Below, one piece after another: positions 35,241-49,537 of a DNA stretch of 64,000 nt. This DNA comes from Candidatus Altimarinota bacterium (GTDB lineage: Bacteria; Patescibacteriota; Gracilibacteria; BD1-5; UBA6164), in contig JAHDCR010000004.1 in NCBI GenBank assembly GCA_020629795.1, positions 1 through 64,000 on the forward strand, written 5' to 3'. The position numbers and the translations under genes were made by a program. Positions within the stretch are counted from its first letter, which is position 1, and every line of letters starts with the position of its first letter. The notes beneath the pieces are model-generated. The model worked only from the letters and a program-made list of their open reading frames with translations, searched no databases and had not been told where the DNA came from.

Positions 35241-36374
35241 TTATGCAATACTCTGAGCAATTAAACCTGCTATTCAATCTTCAAATGGTCATGGAATGAT
35301 TTTTTCTGGACTTGGATTTTCAACTGCAGCTGCTAAAGCCTGAGCAGCAGATATTTTCATATCATCAGTTATTGCATTCACTCAAGCTGCGAGTGCTCAT
35401 TTAAATATTCATGGAAATACGAGAACGTTGTTAATTTGATTCGGATAGTCTGATCTCCCGGTAGCTACAATTTTAGCACCAGCTTCATACGCAAGCTCAG
35501 GCATGATTTCAGGATCAGGATTAGCCATTGCAAATATAATAGCATCTGTATTCATAGACTTTACCATATCTTGAGAAAGTGATTTTGGTGCAGATACTCA
35601 CAGGAATACATCAGCTGAAGCTATAGCTTCACTGAGAGTTCCAGAAATATTATTGGGATTTGTGATGTTAAGTATTTTTTGTTTTTCATTATTTAAATCT
35701 GTCCTGGATTTTGATACGACTCATTTACTATCGCATGCGATGATATCTGTTACACCATAGAGAAGTAAGAGTTTTATAATAGCTGTGCCAGCAGCTCATA
35801 GCCCATTGACCACTACTTTAATATCTGATTTATTTTTCCCAGTTATTTTCAGGGCATTGATAAGTCCAGCTAAACATACGATAGCAGTTCCGTGTTGATC
35901 ATCGTGAAATACTGGTATATCTAGCTCTGCTTTGAGTCTCTCTTCTATCTCAAAACATCTAGGTGCTGAAATATCTTCAAGATTAATTCATCAAAAAGTT
36001 GGAGCAATATTTTTAATAGTTGAGATTATCTCCTGCGTATCTTGAGTATCAAGTACGATTGGAAACGCGTTTACTCAAGCAAATTCTTTAAATAGAGCAC
36101 ATTTTCACTCCATAACTGGAAGGCTCGCTTCAGGTCCTATGTTTCAAAGTCATAGTACCGCAGATCCATCTGAAATAACAGCAACAGTATTGCCTTTGAG
36201 AGTATATTTTTTTGCGAGTTTAGTGTCTTTGGCAATTTCCATACATGGGGCAGCAACTCATGGAGAGTATACTGTTGCTAAATCTTCTTTACTTGTAATA
36301 GGAGTTTTTAATTTTGTTTCAATTTTTCACTGAAATTTTTCGTGTAGTTCTAACGATAATCTGTTGTAATCCAT
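35241..36374 (-). CDS. NAD(P)-dependent malic enzyme
   Basis: 377 residues, the short MaeB/YtsJ type without a phosphotransacetylase domain. Motifs: [30 protein letters not shown], the divalent-metal site [12 protein letters not shown], the Rossmann region VVVNGLGAAGTAI and [14 protein letters not shown]. It decarboxylates malate to pyruvate with NAD(P) reduction. In an organism with little central metabolism this is a possible source of reducing power. It is divergent from the GT-C-like gene. Confidence 0.92.
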
Positions 36375-36555
36375 AATGTAAATTATAATTTTAAATTTGT
36401 GACAATATTATAAATAGCTTTTTGTAAAAAGCTAAAATATTATAGAGAATAAACTATAAAAAACCTTAATAAATGTAAAGTTAAGTTCAGAACTTAATTT
36501 TTACAATATAGAGAAACTCCTTATTGTAAGCCTTAATATTTATATATTATTTTTT

Positions 36556-39500
36556 ATGAAAAATTACCTTTCTCTCTGAATTCTGTGGACTATATGAATT
36601 CTTGTTATGTTTTTTTACTATATTTGATATCCATTTCACGGAGAAACAAAAGATGTGTTTTTTTATTTATATGTACTACTCGTTTGAATTATATATGGTT
36701 GATATAAAATCTTACAAAACTTTAACTCGCTAGGGTATATAACTATTAAACCATCTTATTTAATATGAGGATTCTTGGTTCAATATTTTTTAGTTTGTAT
36801 TTATTTCTTTGTAGTTTCTTGACCACAAGCAGGTCTGTGAATTATCTTATTTACTAAGAGTATTCTATATATTTTAGTTGCAGCTACTATATGGATGAGT
36901 TTTTATTGTCTTTGAAAAAAAATATTATCTCTACATGAAAATATTCATATCAAGGATCCAAATATAGAATCCTTGGTCTCTCTTGGTCTTTGATTTATAA
37001 CTACTATGTTTTTTATATTCATAGCTGCTAGTATGTGAAGATATGACTTTATCACTATACTTATTATATTTTGAATCAGTATAGGAATATCATTTTCTCA
37101 GTGGAATACTATTTTTTACAATTTTATAAATTATAAAAAAGAATATCTCAGATCACCAAATCAATTTTTATGAAACACATCTTTAATAATAGATGAATTA
37201 TTATTTCTATTTATTACATTTTTACTTTCTGTTAATTTTTTATCTGTTTTTAGACCATTTCCAATTGGTTGGGATGATTTAGGAGCATATATGAATTATC
37301 CTAAATTACTATCAGGAGCAGGGGAGCATATTGCAATAGGGAAAATGTATCTCTGGGAATTATATACTTGAATTTGATTTCTTGCGGGAAGCCAAACATT
37401 TGCGTTTTATCTCAATTCTTTTGCCTGAGTGATTGCTGTAATTGCAATTTATCTTTCCATTAATACTTTTACGAGATTTACCAAACAAAAGTATAACTTT
37501 TGACTCTTAGCATCGAGTATATTTCTTATGATGCCTATGGTTGTGTTTCAGGTAGCAAAAGATATGAAAATAGATGTGGGGCTTTTTTCATTGAGCGCAA
37601 TTGCTCTGAGTCTTTTATATTATTTACTCTTTTCAAATAGTAAAAAGAGCTATATTCTTTATGGAATTTTAGGTCTTTTAGTATGAGCTGCTTTTGCTAT
37701 AAAAGTTACTTCATTACTCCTTTTGCTCTGAATAATAGCAGCAGTATTTTATCATACATATAAAATACGAGGATTTATAGTATTTGTTCTCCTATTTATA
37801 GGAATATTCTCGATAGCAAATTTGTGGTGACTCATGAATGTGGTCATTCCATGATCTGGAAATGGTTTAATGCAACTTGGTTTTTTATGCAGTTGACTCT
37901 CAGTTGCTTGATTTGCAGTATTGTTATTTTGAAAACAATCAGGCTCAAGTGAAAAATCTTGAAATATATTTGTAGCTCAACTGCTGAGCCTACTCTTATG
38001 ATTTATAATTGCGTTAACTCCATGGATGTTAAAGCATATTTCAGAAATCCCTAGTGATTTTACTCCTGGTGTCACAACACTTATATCATGAATCTCAGAT
38101 AAGTATGATATTGATTATTCTACTATTTATAAACAGGACGAGTTAGAACTAATTCAATGAGTATTAGAGTCTTGAATTAGTGCTTCTTGAACAACATCAA
38201 ATGAAGATTGGGGGAGATATTTTTGATATGAGAAAGGTATAAATAATTTTCTCAAACTTCCATGGAACTTAACATTTCAAACGAATCAAAAAGGAGAATT
38301 TACAGATATTACATTTTTGTTCTTAGCGCTAATCCCAGGAACATTTTTATTTTTACCATATAGAAGAGAAGAATATAAATATCCGGTCATCGCAGCAATA
38401 GTTTTATGAATGTTATATTATGTGCCTTCTCCGATTTCTTGATTATTTACGAATGTTTTTTCTACTATAAATTTACCTAGCTGATACGGTATTATTATTT
38501 GATTATTTTTATTACCAATATTGTACTTTTCATGGGCTTTAAATAAAGAAAAGAAAGCTACAAATTTCTTTCTTGTAAATCTCTCTTTCCTTACTGTCTA
38601 TATGTGACTTTGGGCAATATCATCATATGGAGTTGTTTGGTATGGTATAGTTATGTATTTTGTACTTATACTATTAATAGTTATATGTATTTTTTCTTCA
38701 GCTGAGAATGAAGAAACTCACAGATATGTAAGTTATAGTGTGTTGTTATTTGTTTTTATATATGCTTTTGGTTCAGCTATACCACACGGTATTTCAAATA
38801 TCAAAGCTGCTGCATATACAGAGTATAAAGTATGAAATTTCAATGAAGAAGTCTCTTTGATGAGTTATCATCCTGAATATTTTTCAATAATGTATGAAAT
38901 TAATGTATCAGATGATAATAAACAAGAGTTATTTATAGACTACAGAAAACGTCTGCTTGTGGCACTAAGTTCTACAGATGATTTTGAGCAAGTATTGCCT
39001 CAAATACAAGCATACACGTCTATGAATGAGTTACACAAACTTATAGTGGAACTTGCAAAAGTTGATTTTCCAGGTGAGAATATTGACGCAGCAATCACTC
39101 AATTACGTCAAGAATTATACGACTTGGTAATCTATACTCCTAAGGAATTTAAAAATACTAAAAATATATATAGAGTCTGAACATTCTTAAAATATTTTAT
39201 ATCAGAAAACAATACTAGACTTTTTGAAGACGGTCTGATTACTCAGTTTGCAAACTATATTTACAATGATGAAGATGAAATAGTACTTGATAGATTTGAT
39301 AAGCTTGAAATAGATTATATTTTATTAGATTTAAATGCAGCAACTATTGATAATGATCCTGCTAAAAATCTCACAAAAAGGTATGAAGATTTATTGAGTT
39401 TTCTCAAAAATCCTCAAGTAGAACTGATAGAAACAGATAGTATATGTCTGAGGCTAGCAATCGATAATTATAAAATAGAGCAAAACTTAGAAACTTATAT

Positions 39501-39744
39501 GTGACTTGCATCAGTAAATCATAGTTCTGAATACTCTCAAGCACAAAAAAGAAATGCATGTTTCTCATTTATACAAAAAGTAATTTCAAGTGAGCAATCA
39601 CTCCAGATGCATCCATATTTGAATGCCTATAGAAATGCAATCATTTGAGCTGAAATAGATTTAAATGATGCTGAAATGGTAATATGAGCATTACATCAAC
39701 TCATTAGATGAAACTGATATAAGGCACTTTTTAAAATAAACTAA
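36556..39744 (+). CDS. large polytopic membrane protein, GT-C glycosyltransferase-like
   Basis: 1062 residues. The first ~720 contain some 18 or more hydrophobic helices. In the middle, PFPIGWDDLGAYMNYPKLL carries an acidic pair in an extracytoplasmic loop, as in GT-C (PMT/ArnT-type) transferases that use lipid-linked sugars, followed by YLNSFAGVIAVIAIYLSI. The C-terminal ~320 residues are soluble and helical, possibly TPR-like (YSQAQKRNACFSFIQKVI). About 180 bases separate it from malic enzyme on the other strand. An O-antigen ligase-like role is an alternative. Confidence 0.6.
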
Positions 39745-39745
39745 A

Positions 39746-39783
39746 ATAAAAAATAAGCTTACAAAGTAAGCTTATTTTTTATT
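39746..39783. terminator. bidirectional terminator
   Basis: ATAAGCTTAC / GTAAGCTTAT stem with an AAA loop and A/T flanks, between the GT-C-like gene and the DtxR-type gene. The stop codon of the latter lies inside the hairpin. Confidence 0.9.
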
Positions 39784-40188
39784 GTTTTCTAGAAAATTTT
39801 CGAGCTTTCGAGTGATGTGTGAGGATATCAGGTGTTCTATTTTACAAGCAGTGATAATTGATTCTTCTTGTTTTGCTCCTAGTACTTCAGTGAAAAATTT
39901 TATAAATAAATTCCTGTTTTTTTTAATTTTTTCAACAGCACTTTTCCCAAGTTCAGAGAGGAGTATGAATCTATTTTTATCTTCCTCTATAAGTCATTTT
40001 TTCATGAGTCATTTGAGTCAAGTGGAACAGCTTCATGCTGTGATTTCTAATTCTCTTGCTATATCAACACTTCGAGCATATCACATGTCATCGTGTAATT
40101 CATCGATTGCTAATAAATAGTGCGCTGCTGAGTGTGAGATACTATTTTCCTCAAACTCTTTCCAGACTTGGCTTGTTTCGTGAGACAT
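39772..40188 (-). CDS. DtxR/MntR-family metal-dependent regulator
   Basis: 138 residues. A winged helix (AAHYLLAIDELHDDMGYARS, VDIARELEITAGSCSTGLKG, LMKKGLIEEDKNRFILLSEL) is followed by the dimerisation helices with ITACKIEHLISSHITR, where the Glu-His pair is the usual metal ligand region. There is no SH3 domain, so it is the short MntR form. It should repress iron or manganese uptake genes when metal is bound. No transporter lies beside it. Several helix glycines are TGA. Confidence 0.82.
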
Positions 40189-40280
40189 ATTATAATATTA
40201 CAATAATAGATTATATTTTAATTATATAAAAACATTGAGATATTAATAATTAATTATTATTTTTTCAAAGAAAAAGGTTC

Positions 40281-41309
40281 TTAAGCAATAAGTCATTCTG
40301 CCATGCCTTTTACTGAATAAGATACTGTTTTAAACATATTTTTTATTATAGTTCATTCTAGTTTTGTTATTTCTGACCTGATTTTTTCTGCCATAATCGG
40401 GTTAACCTCTTCTGCGATTGGTAATATAAATATTCTCGTTTCTCTTAATTTTTTGAGTACTTTTTCTTCACTCATGTGTCAAAGAGTTTTGAGATTATGC
40501 AGTCTGTCAGCAAGCTTAACATTAATAGATCTTAGACATATTTTTTTAAGCCACTCTTCAGAGTATTTTATTTGAAGTTTATTCGCTTCTCATTTTGAGT
40601 ATTCATAAAATGTATCGAAATCTAAATACTTTTCGAAATGCTTTGTATTTCTAATTGATTTATATTTTCCTTTAAGAAAATTATATTTCTCTACTACATC
40701 GGGAGGTAAGAGTGTATCATCTATTATTTTTCATGATAGATCTAAGTTTTCCTCTCATATAAGTTCAAAACATTGCTCAAAAACTTTTTTTTCTTCTTCA
40801 TTATCAATATATGTATCAAAGCTTGTTTTTGATATGATATGAACTCAAAATGCAATTTCTTTTCATTTGTGTGATAGGGCTTTCCATAAGCTATGATAAT
40901 CATGTGGTGTGTCTTCTATAATATCATGTAATAGTGCTACAAATATATCTTCAATATTTAGAGAATCTAAACTAGATTCCTCAGTAAGTATAAAAGCTGT
41001 TTCTAATAGATGGTAAAAATATGGAGTTTCATCACTTCTCAGACTACTAGAAAATAAATCATCCACCATAGAGTAAATTGATCTAAATTGCTTCCAAAGC
41101 TTTTTTTTATGCTCAGATGTTGGATATTTTGTTTCTTTGTTTGGAATTTTATCCCATATCATGTCCCACATAAAATTTATTTCTTTTCCTGTTGGTAAAA
41201 AATGGGGATTATCTTTCAATATACGTCAAAAAATAGGATGCACTTCAATTTCATTTCATTGTGCTTGGTTATAGGGAGCGGGGATTGTAGTGGGATGTGC
41301 TCTTCTCAC
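40281..41309 (-). CDS. HD-domain hydrolase, RelA/SpoT-like
   Basis: 342 residues. Start chosen at GTG 41309: an in-frame TAA lies just upstream, and the coding pattern is clear before the track's start at 41219. The HD core shows PYFYHLLETAFILTEES, the catalytic pair in FVALLHDIIEDT, and VKLADRLHNLKTL, which is close to the (p)ppGpp hydrolase domain of SpoT. No synthetase or TGS domain is present, so a Mesh1-like small alarmone hydrolase is the best guess. The substrate is not proven. Confidence 0.75.
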
Positions 41310-41407
41310 TATTTATAAATATATATTATTCAGTAAAATATACTAAAAAACACAAATATTGCAAATTATAATATTTATGTTTTTAATAATTTAATGAAGA
41401 TTTAATA

Positions 41408-42556
<1,149 letters not shown>

Positions 42557-42565
42557 AAATAATCG

Positions 42566-42606
42566 AAAAAAAATATCTTCTAGAGTATAGGTAAGATATT
42601 TTTTTT
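42566..42606 (-). terminator. terminator of the HD hydrolase/protease pair
   Basis: AAATATCTT pairs with AAGATATTT around a 13-base loop with long A and T runs, directly after the stop codon of the leftward HD protein. Confidence 0.75.
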
Positions 42607-42608
42607 GT

Positions 42609-43202
42609 CTAACTTTGAGATACTCTTTGTGATTTGAGCTCTTCGAGATTTTTTAAAAGTTTTTCGTTTCTTTCTTTAATTTGAGTATCAGTATAAAATA
42701 CATGTCATCTGACTATATCGAGTGAAGCGTGGTGCCAATCTGGGTCTTTGATTTTAATATTTTTCATAAGCTCGAGCTCTCTTTTTATTTTTTCATTTAT
42801 ATCAAAAAAATCTTCTCTTCCTAGATTGTCCATATCTGCGTCTTTGATAATTTCTTCCAGTAGGTTTTTTGGTTTAGCGCTCGGAGCAGTTGCTAGAATT
42901 ATTTCTTGTATGGTTTTTATTTTTTCTTCTGGGTATAAAATAGTCCTAAGATAATTTCGAGCAATCTTTGCTCAAAAAGTTTCATTATTATCATACTCAA
43001 TAATAAAACCAGTATCGTGAAATAAAGCTGCAATAGTAATCATTTCAATTTCATCCTGACTACATCATTCCATTGTAGCAAGATAAATTCAACGCTCCAT
43101 AACACTGAGTGCATGATCATATTGATGATAGTACATATTCTCAAGTGGTATGAGGAGATAGTTTACATATTTTTTAATATCTGAAATAAGTGCTTTATCC
43201 AT
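42609..43202 (-). CDS. HD-domain phosphohydrolase
   Basis: 197 residues. YYHQYDHALSVMERG, AALFHDTGFIIEYDNN and KDADMDNLGREDFF supply the H...HD...D metal ligands of an HD domain. It resembles small HD proteins whose substrates are unknown nucleotides. It starts 7 bases after the RseP-type protease gene and probably shares its transcript. A Lys/Glu-rich helix ends the protein. Confidence 0.8.
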
Positions 43203-43209
43203 GATTGTT

Positions 43210-44562
43210 TTAATCAGTAAATATTTTTATAATATCATTATACGCTATTAAAATTGAGAGAGCAATTAATAGGAGAAAAAATATAACGTGAACTAAGTTT
43301 TCTAAATCTCATGAAAGTCGAGATTTTCAAAATATTGTATCTACGGCACTTCTGATCCACAATAATAATAACCTTCATCCATCAAGAGCAGGGATTGGAA
43401 GGAGATTAAAAACTCATAGATTTACTGATATTATAGCTCAAAGAATTATGAGTATCGTAACTCAACGACTCATTGATTCTGTAATCACTGTGACAATTCC
43501 TATAGGTCCAGCAACACTTTCTATAGCCTCTTGTCTATCCTCTGGTGTTTCTGGTGTAAAGATATTTTTTACCAGCACTCCAAGTCAAGACAGTGTCAGT
43601 CGGATTTGCGCATATGTCTCTGATACTCCATATTTTACAGAATCCACTCATCAATACTTATATATAAAATCTTCATTTTGATATATATTTGGTGAAAGGT
43701 ATGCTCCAATAAGCCCATCATCTCATAATGTAATTCCAAATTCTTTATTTTCAAAATATCTAGGGCAATTTGCAGTATCTGGACACTCTGGAGTTGACAG
43801 AGTTAGTGTGATTGCATTATTCTTGCTTGATTGAATGATTTTTTGCGCTCTAGCTATATCAGTAATTTTTTCTCAATTTATTTGCGTAAGAATATCTCAT
43901 TGTAGTATATTTGCATTTTCTGCTAATGATCACTCAATTGGATACAAAATTATACCTTCATCCTCTATTAATATTCATTCTTGAATTGCATCTTCATAGC
44001 TAGGAATTATTTTAGAAGGAGTGTTTGTTTCTATAAAAGTATTTACTCAAACTGGTTTTACTCATATGAAAAACAATGCAGAAAATATCACAGCTGCGAG
44101 TATAAAATTCATTACTACTCCTGCAAGTAGTACAGCTGATTTGGCTAAAATATGCTTTTCATAAAAATTTGCTCATGTTTTTTGGTTTTCTAAGCGAGCT
44201 TGTATAAATTTTCGTTCTTGTTTAGTGATTGCTATTCATTTTTTTGTATAGATTTCATCTCAGGAATTTAGTTTTTTTCAGAGTCATTTTTGTGTTAATA
44301 GTTTTCATTTTTTCCCATAGTAACTGAGAAATAACTCAGATTCTCATGTTATTTTTACAAAACCTCCAAGTGGAATCCAATTGAGTGAAAACAGAGTTCA
44401 CTCTTTATTTTTCCAGAGTTTTTTCGCTCTAGGTGGTATTCCTAATCCAAACTCATCCACATGGATTCAAAATATTTTAGCTGTCTTATAGTGTCCGTAT
44501 TCGTGAAGTAATACTATGATTGAAAACATAATAAAACTCACAAGTATTCATAACAAAATCAT
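43210..44562 (-). CDS. rseP: RseP-type site-2 membrane metalloprotease
   Basis: 450 residues. The first helix has the zinc motif HEYGH (IIVLLHEYGHYKTAKIFGI). A PDZ domain lies in the middle (~210-300, LAENANILQGDILTQINGEK), and the third zinc ligand region NLLPIPALDGGRLL is near the C-terminus, with further helices around. It cleaves transmembrane segments of anti-sigma factors or leftover signal peptides. The large number of exported proteins here gives it plausible clients. Confidence 0.92.
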
Positions 44563-44702
44563 AGAGTTGTTTTAAGTAATATATACTAGGCTCTATGTTA
44601 TAAGTGAGTGAATATATTACAAGTTATTTTTATCTGAGTCTTTTTTTGATTTTTAGGCTATTTTATAGTATAGTATAGTTAATATTTTTTAAGTCATTAA
44701 TT

Positions 44703-47700
44703 ATGACGGAGATAAATTGATCTCATAAGCCAGGTGAATTGGATGAGGAAAAAAATTCTTCTGGAAATAAAACATCTCAAGAGAGTCTTATTCTCAAAGC
44801 ATACAAATGATTTATTCAGCAAGGAATTGATACTCAAGGGGTTGCATTTATCAATAAGTTTGCTCACTTAGATGATAACGATTTGTCCTATAAAGAGGAA
44901 TTTCAAAAATATATTGATAGTAAAGAAGAGTTTATAAGTTTAGGAGATGATTTTAAGAACAAAATGAGTTTGTGAAAAATTAAGAACTTAATTTGACCAG
45001 AACTATGAAAGTATAAGGCAGAAAGAGCTATCTTTAAAAAATATATATTATCAAGTTTTGATATTTCAAATGATGAGTATGAGAATAAATTTTGAAAAAT
45101 AATTAGTAATATATGAATTTCAAAATTGAGAGATTTGCGTTGAAATACTATTGAAACACGTGCATATTTTGAATGACTTGGTATGAGTTTTCCTCTAAAT
45201 AGAGATATTAAGCAATTTCTAGATGAGCTCGATATTACTCAAAGAGTAGAAAAAATTAAGCCCAATTCCAGGAAGGATAGAGTAGAAATAGAATTAGCTT
45301 CTGCAAAAGAAAGCCTTGATGTTAATAGTGCAAATTTTGCTACAAATTTTTTATATTTACTTCAATATCTTTACGAAGAAGAAGGTTTGCTATCATTTGA
45401 TGAAAAATTGCAACTATTTAAAAAATTTGTTCCATCAATTTCAGTGATTCAAGCAAAAAAATCATGACTTATAAGTGAAGTTGAAATAGAACAATATATA
45501 AATGATGTAATTCTCTTTTGAGTTACATCAGATAAGGATCTATTATATCAAGGAATATATCAAGATATATCATCTTTAGAGATAGAGACGTCAAGATTGA
45601 ATATATCAAATAATAATGATATTTCGAAATTAGTAAGTTATTGAAATTTTAAAGATTTTGCATTAAATCTTCAAAAAAATTATCATGAAATTAATTCCGA
45701 CGGGCCGGTAAAATTTGAGTCTTTAATATCTGAAATTTCTACCAAATATCCTTCAAAAGTATCTTGATTATCTAATTTTTCTCAGTGAAATATTTTAGAA
45801 ATTGAAGTTTCAGACGATGGAAAAAACTACCATAGCGAGTATTATGAAATTTTCTCTATTTCTTCAAATTCAGTTCCGCAAAATCGAGTATCTCTTGTTA
45901 ACAGGGGATGAAATGGTATATATACACCAAATGAAGAAAAGAAATTAGAACATAAATTTTATTCTGATTTTTTAGATCTAGTATGATTTGATAATGTAAA
46001 GAATGTAAACTTTTATTCAAAGGCTAATTTTGAACAAAAAGCTGTAAGTGGGGAAATAAAAGAAGATTTATGAAATTTTCAATATCTATGAAGTAAGGAT
46101 AAAGAGGCTAGGATGATTCGTCAAAGAAGAGAATTGGAACAAGCATTTATATATGATGGTATAATGGAGGAATGAGATGACTTTGATGTCATTTTTGATA
46201 ATTTAACTTCTGAGCAAAGGCAAGATTATAAAATACAAATTGAAAGTTATGAATGATCTATAGACATTAATAGTTATAATATTCTTCAGGAGTTAAACAC
46301 TATAGATACTGAATGAAGAGAATATGGATTTGAAGTTGGGACTAGCTTTACAACAAAAAATGATGAAGATCAGTACACAATCACAAGTATAGATGAAAAT
46401 GATTTATATTGAGAAATTGGAATTACTAATATCTGATGAGATACTCAGCTTATTAGCTTTGAAGTATTTTTAGAAACTTTTAAACTAAAACAATGTAAGA
46501 GAACAGCTAAAATTAACTCTGCAAATGAATTAGTTTCTTATGTACAAAATGAACAAAATATTTGGAGAGATATAAATTTTACTTCAAATACATTAACAAG
46601 TCAAGATTCAAAAGGGAATACATACCATAACGATTACCTTGTTGCTTCAGAGAAAGGGAATAAGTTTTGGAAGGATTATGACTTACTCAAGATATGAGAT
46701 TTTTCTTGAACTCATGTCACGGTTTATTTATGAAAACAATGAAAAGCTAATAAAGATAAAGATGACGATAAAACTAATCCTGAATATCAAACAGAAAGAG
46801 AAAGTATAGATGTTCCTGTAGGAGTTCTAGCAACTTGGATTAAAATGTCATGACTTGAACCAAAAAATATACAGCAAGAAAATGCTAAAGAAGAAGTCTT
46901 ACCTAACGGGCCCAAGATGAAAAAATGAGCTTGGAGTTATTATATTAATAATTTTGCTAGTATAACAACTATTATATCTGCTTGAAAAAGATATGTAGAA
47001 ATGTGGTCTGAATATCTTAAGCAGTGAAATGATGCCCAAGTTGCTAAGCTGGTTAGTAAAATACCTTGAATTAGTGAGGAGCAAAAAGCTGGTATGAGAA
47101 TGTTGCTTGAGTCTGCTGAGAAGAAGAGTATGGAAGAATATATTGAAAAACTCAAAATTTTAGACTCTAAGGAAGCCACAGCTCTTATAGAAAAGTGGAT
47201 TACTGATGTGAACACTTCAGAAGCCCAAAAAGAAGCATGACTGTTTTATATGTGTGAAAAATATTGAGTTTTATATGAAAAAGGTCCACTCATTAAACAT
47301 AAGTGAACATTTCTTTGGTATACCACTTTGTGATGAAGAATATGAGATGAACTGTATAGAAAGGAAGAAGCCAAAGCAAAGAAATTAGGTATTCAATTTA
47401 CCGAAGAAGATTTAGTATATGTCCTTTTAAACAAACAATGAAAAGAATCCAATGCAGGATGATTAAAACCAAAACGTAGATGAAAACTCTATAAAGAATA
47501 TGAGGCTATAATGTGAAAGTGAAGATGAGACGAAATTGAAAAATGAGAAAAAGATGCATCTAAAAAACGAAACTATATACAGAGAGAGGAATTTGCAATA
47601 GAAGAGCTTGCAGATTGAGGTTGGCCAAACTCAATTTGAGCTATGAAAGCAGCAGTATGAAAGTGAGCTGATGGTGATGTAGCAAGATTAAATTGTATAC

Positions 47701-48725
47701 CGTTTGTTATGATGGTATCTTGAGCAGCTAATTCATTTTTTCAAGAAAGTGCAGATGCTTTTAAAAACGGTATTATTCCAACACAATTTTTTGTCTGAAA
47801 ACAAACAACTATTGATTTATATGTTGATTGTGTTGAGCAGCTTATTGATGATATAGAGACTAATTTAGGTTGAGAATATATTGGTATGAAAAATGCCTAT
47901 ATTAAAGCTCGCTCTTCTTCCAATGAACATGATAGAGTTATGGCAGTTTATAAAACATTTTTCCAAAAGAATGAAAAATGGTGAGATACTCTTAGTAGGT
48001 CTTTACTTATGCTTAATACTCGTAGAAAAGATAAAGAGGCAGTTTTCGAAACCTGGATTGAGGATAATCAAGATAATTCTACATATAGAAGTTATATGGA
48101 GACATTTAGAGGATGATTAAGTGCAACAAAGGATGAGCGCTTTAAAGAGGAATGAATTCTTAAAGATGGATTATCTCCAGAAGGTTGAGTTGGAACTTGA
48201 GGAATTAGTAATTGGTATAGAAAAGATATTCCAAAACATTTCCTACAGCAGCAGAGCTGAGGAGTATGATTTAGAAATCAAGATATGTGAGGGCTGCAGT
48301 GGTGAGAAATATCAGCACAAATTGACTCACTTGCGGAAAACGAATATTTAGATAATAGCTATAAAAGACTTAGAATTGGAAACATTCTTAAGTGACTTAT
48401 GGATGGGCTTGCATTTAGTTATGCTCAAAGAGATTGAGTGCTGGATTCAATTCTGACTAATAGAGGGCATGTTTTTTACACTAAATTTAATCAGTGGTGA
48501 GTAGAGAGTACAGATTGGGACAAGTGAGATAGTAATTTTTCAGATGGCTCATTTATAAGATGAAACAAAATTATTAATCGCTATTTAGACAATATTCTAT
48601 GATCTAATACTCTTATGAGTCAGTCGGTGAATCAGCCTAACTTTAGTATCAACGATATTACTGAAATCACAGCAAAACAAGCAGCTAGTAAATTAACGAA
48701 AAATAATTCGGATAATGACTATTAA
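44703..48725 (+). CDS. very large protein of unknown function (1340 residues)
   Basis: The frame is open throughout with TGA=Gly; the track pieces at 47893 and 48121 are out of frame. There is no signal peptide. Residues ~1-280 are helical and Lys/Glu-rich. The middle (~330-720) has short beta stretches (ILEIEVSDDGKNYHSEYYEI, GNTYHNDYLVASEKGNKFW, VTVYLGKQGK). The C-terminal half is basic, with Gly/Lys-rich parts (GLKPKRRGKLYKEY) and one hydrophobic stretch near 1000 (IPFVMMVSGAANSFF). I recognise no family. It stands alone with a strong terminator behind it. Confidence 0.7.
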
Positions 48726-48752
48726 AATAATCCTTTACAGGATTATTTTTTT
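48724..48752. terminator. bidirectional terminator
   Basis: AAAATAATCC / GGATTATTTT stem with a six-base loop between the 1340-residue gene and the PilV-like gene. The stop codon of the latter is inside it. Confidence 0.9.
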
Positions 48753-49408
48753 GCTTTCCAATTTGTTAGTATAGTACTCATTTCGAGTTTTTGAGTTTCT
48801 TGTTTTGCTCTGTCACTCCACTGAACTAATACTGTTACTTTTACCGAATCATTTGTATATTGGTCTGATCAAACTAAGTTTCATGAGCTATCAATATAAT
48901 CAACATTTAATTCTCTTGTATAAAATGGCTCTGTTCCTACTCAGTATATGATTCATCCTGATTGAGTATAAAATCCATCTATACTTTCTTTTCTGATAGC
49001 AAATTCATTTCTATAAGAATCATCAGCGTAAGAATCTCAAGGTCAATATGTTCATAAAGCTAATCGAAACTTATTCTCTGAATCTCTATATATTTTAAAG
49101 CCTTCGTTCGTATCATGTTGTATATAACTCGTTCCTCAGACATTTCCTATACAAGTTAATTCGTAATCAAGAACATTCCAGCAATTTTCGTAATCTGCAC
49201 CATACAATTCCCAGTTTGTATCTCTAATATTAATAAATGCCTCGAGTCAGTCGCGAGCAATTTGTATTGCCTCAATTCTGTTAGACGTAGAATCAGCGAG
49301 CTTTTGTGATGAAACAAGCAGTCAATAGACTCATGTTATTCCAGTAACTACAACAAGTAAAACAATCATAGATTCAATTATTGAAGTTGCTCGTAGCGAA
49401 TATTTCAT
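48743..49408 (-). CDS. PilV-like minor type IV pilin
   Basis: 221 residues. The N-terminus RATSIIESMIVLLVVVTGI has a basic leader, a Glu at +5 after Ala cleavage, and a long hydrophobic helix as in PilV/minor pilins. It continues with IQIARDGLEAFINIRDTNWE, a common pilin-like alpha-helix end. The C-terminal domain has two Cys (ENCWN, LTCIG) that may pair. It is distant from the other pilin-like genes at 2256-4551. Confidence 0.75.
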
Positions 49409-49537
49409 CAGTTTAATATAGAAAAATATTTATATGAAATCAGTATAAAAAACTTTTATAAATTCACAATACTTTTGGCTTTACAAAGATAAAAATTTCT
49501 ATACAATCCCCGAGCCTTAACCTAAACGTTCAAAACT

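Noticed and set aside
47893-48351. Two track ORFs suggesting a frameshift near the end of the 1340-residue gene.
   Set aside because: They lie in frame +1; the main frame stays open with glycine TGA codons to the TAA at 48723.
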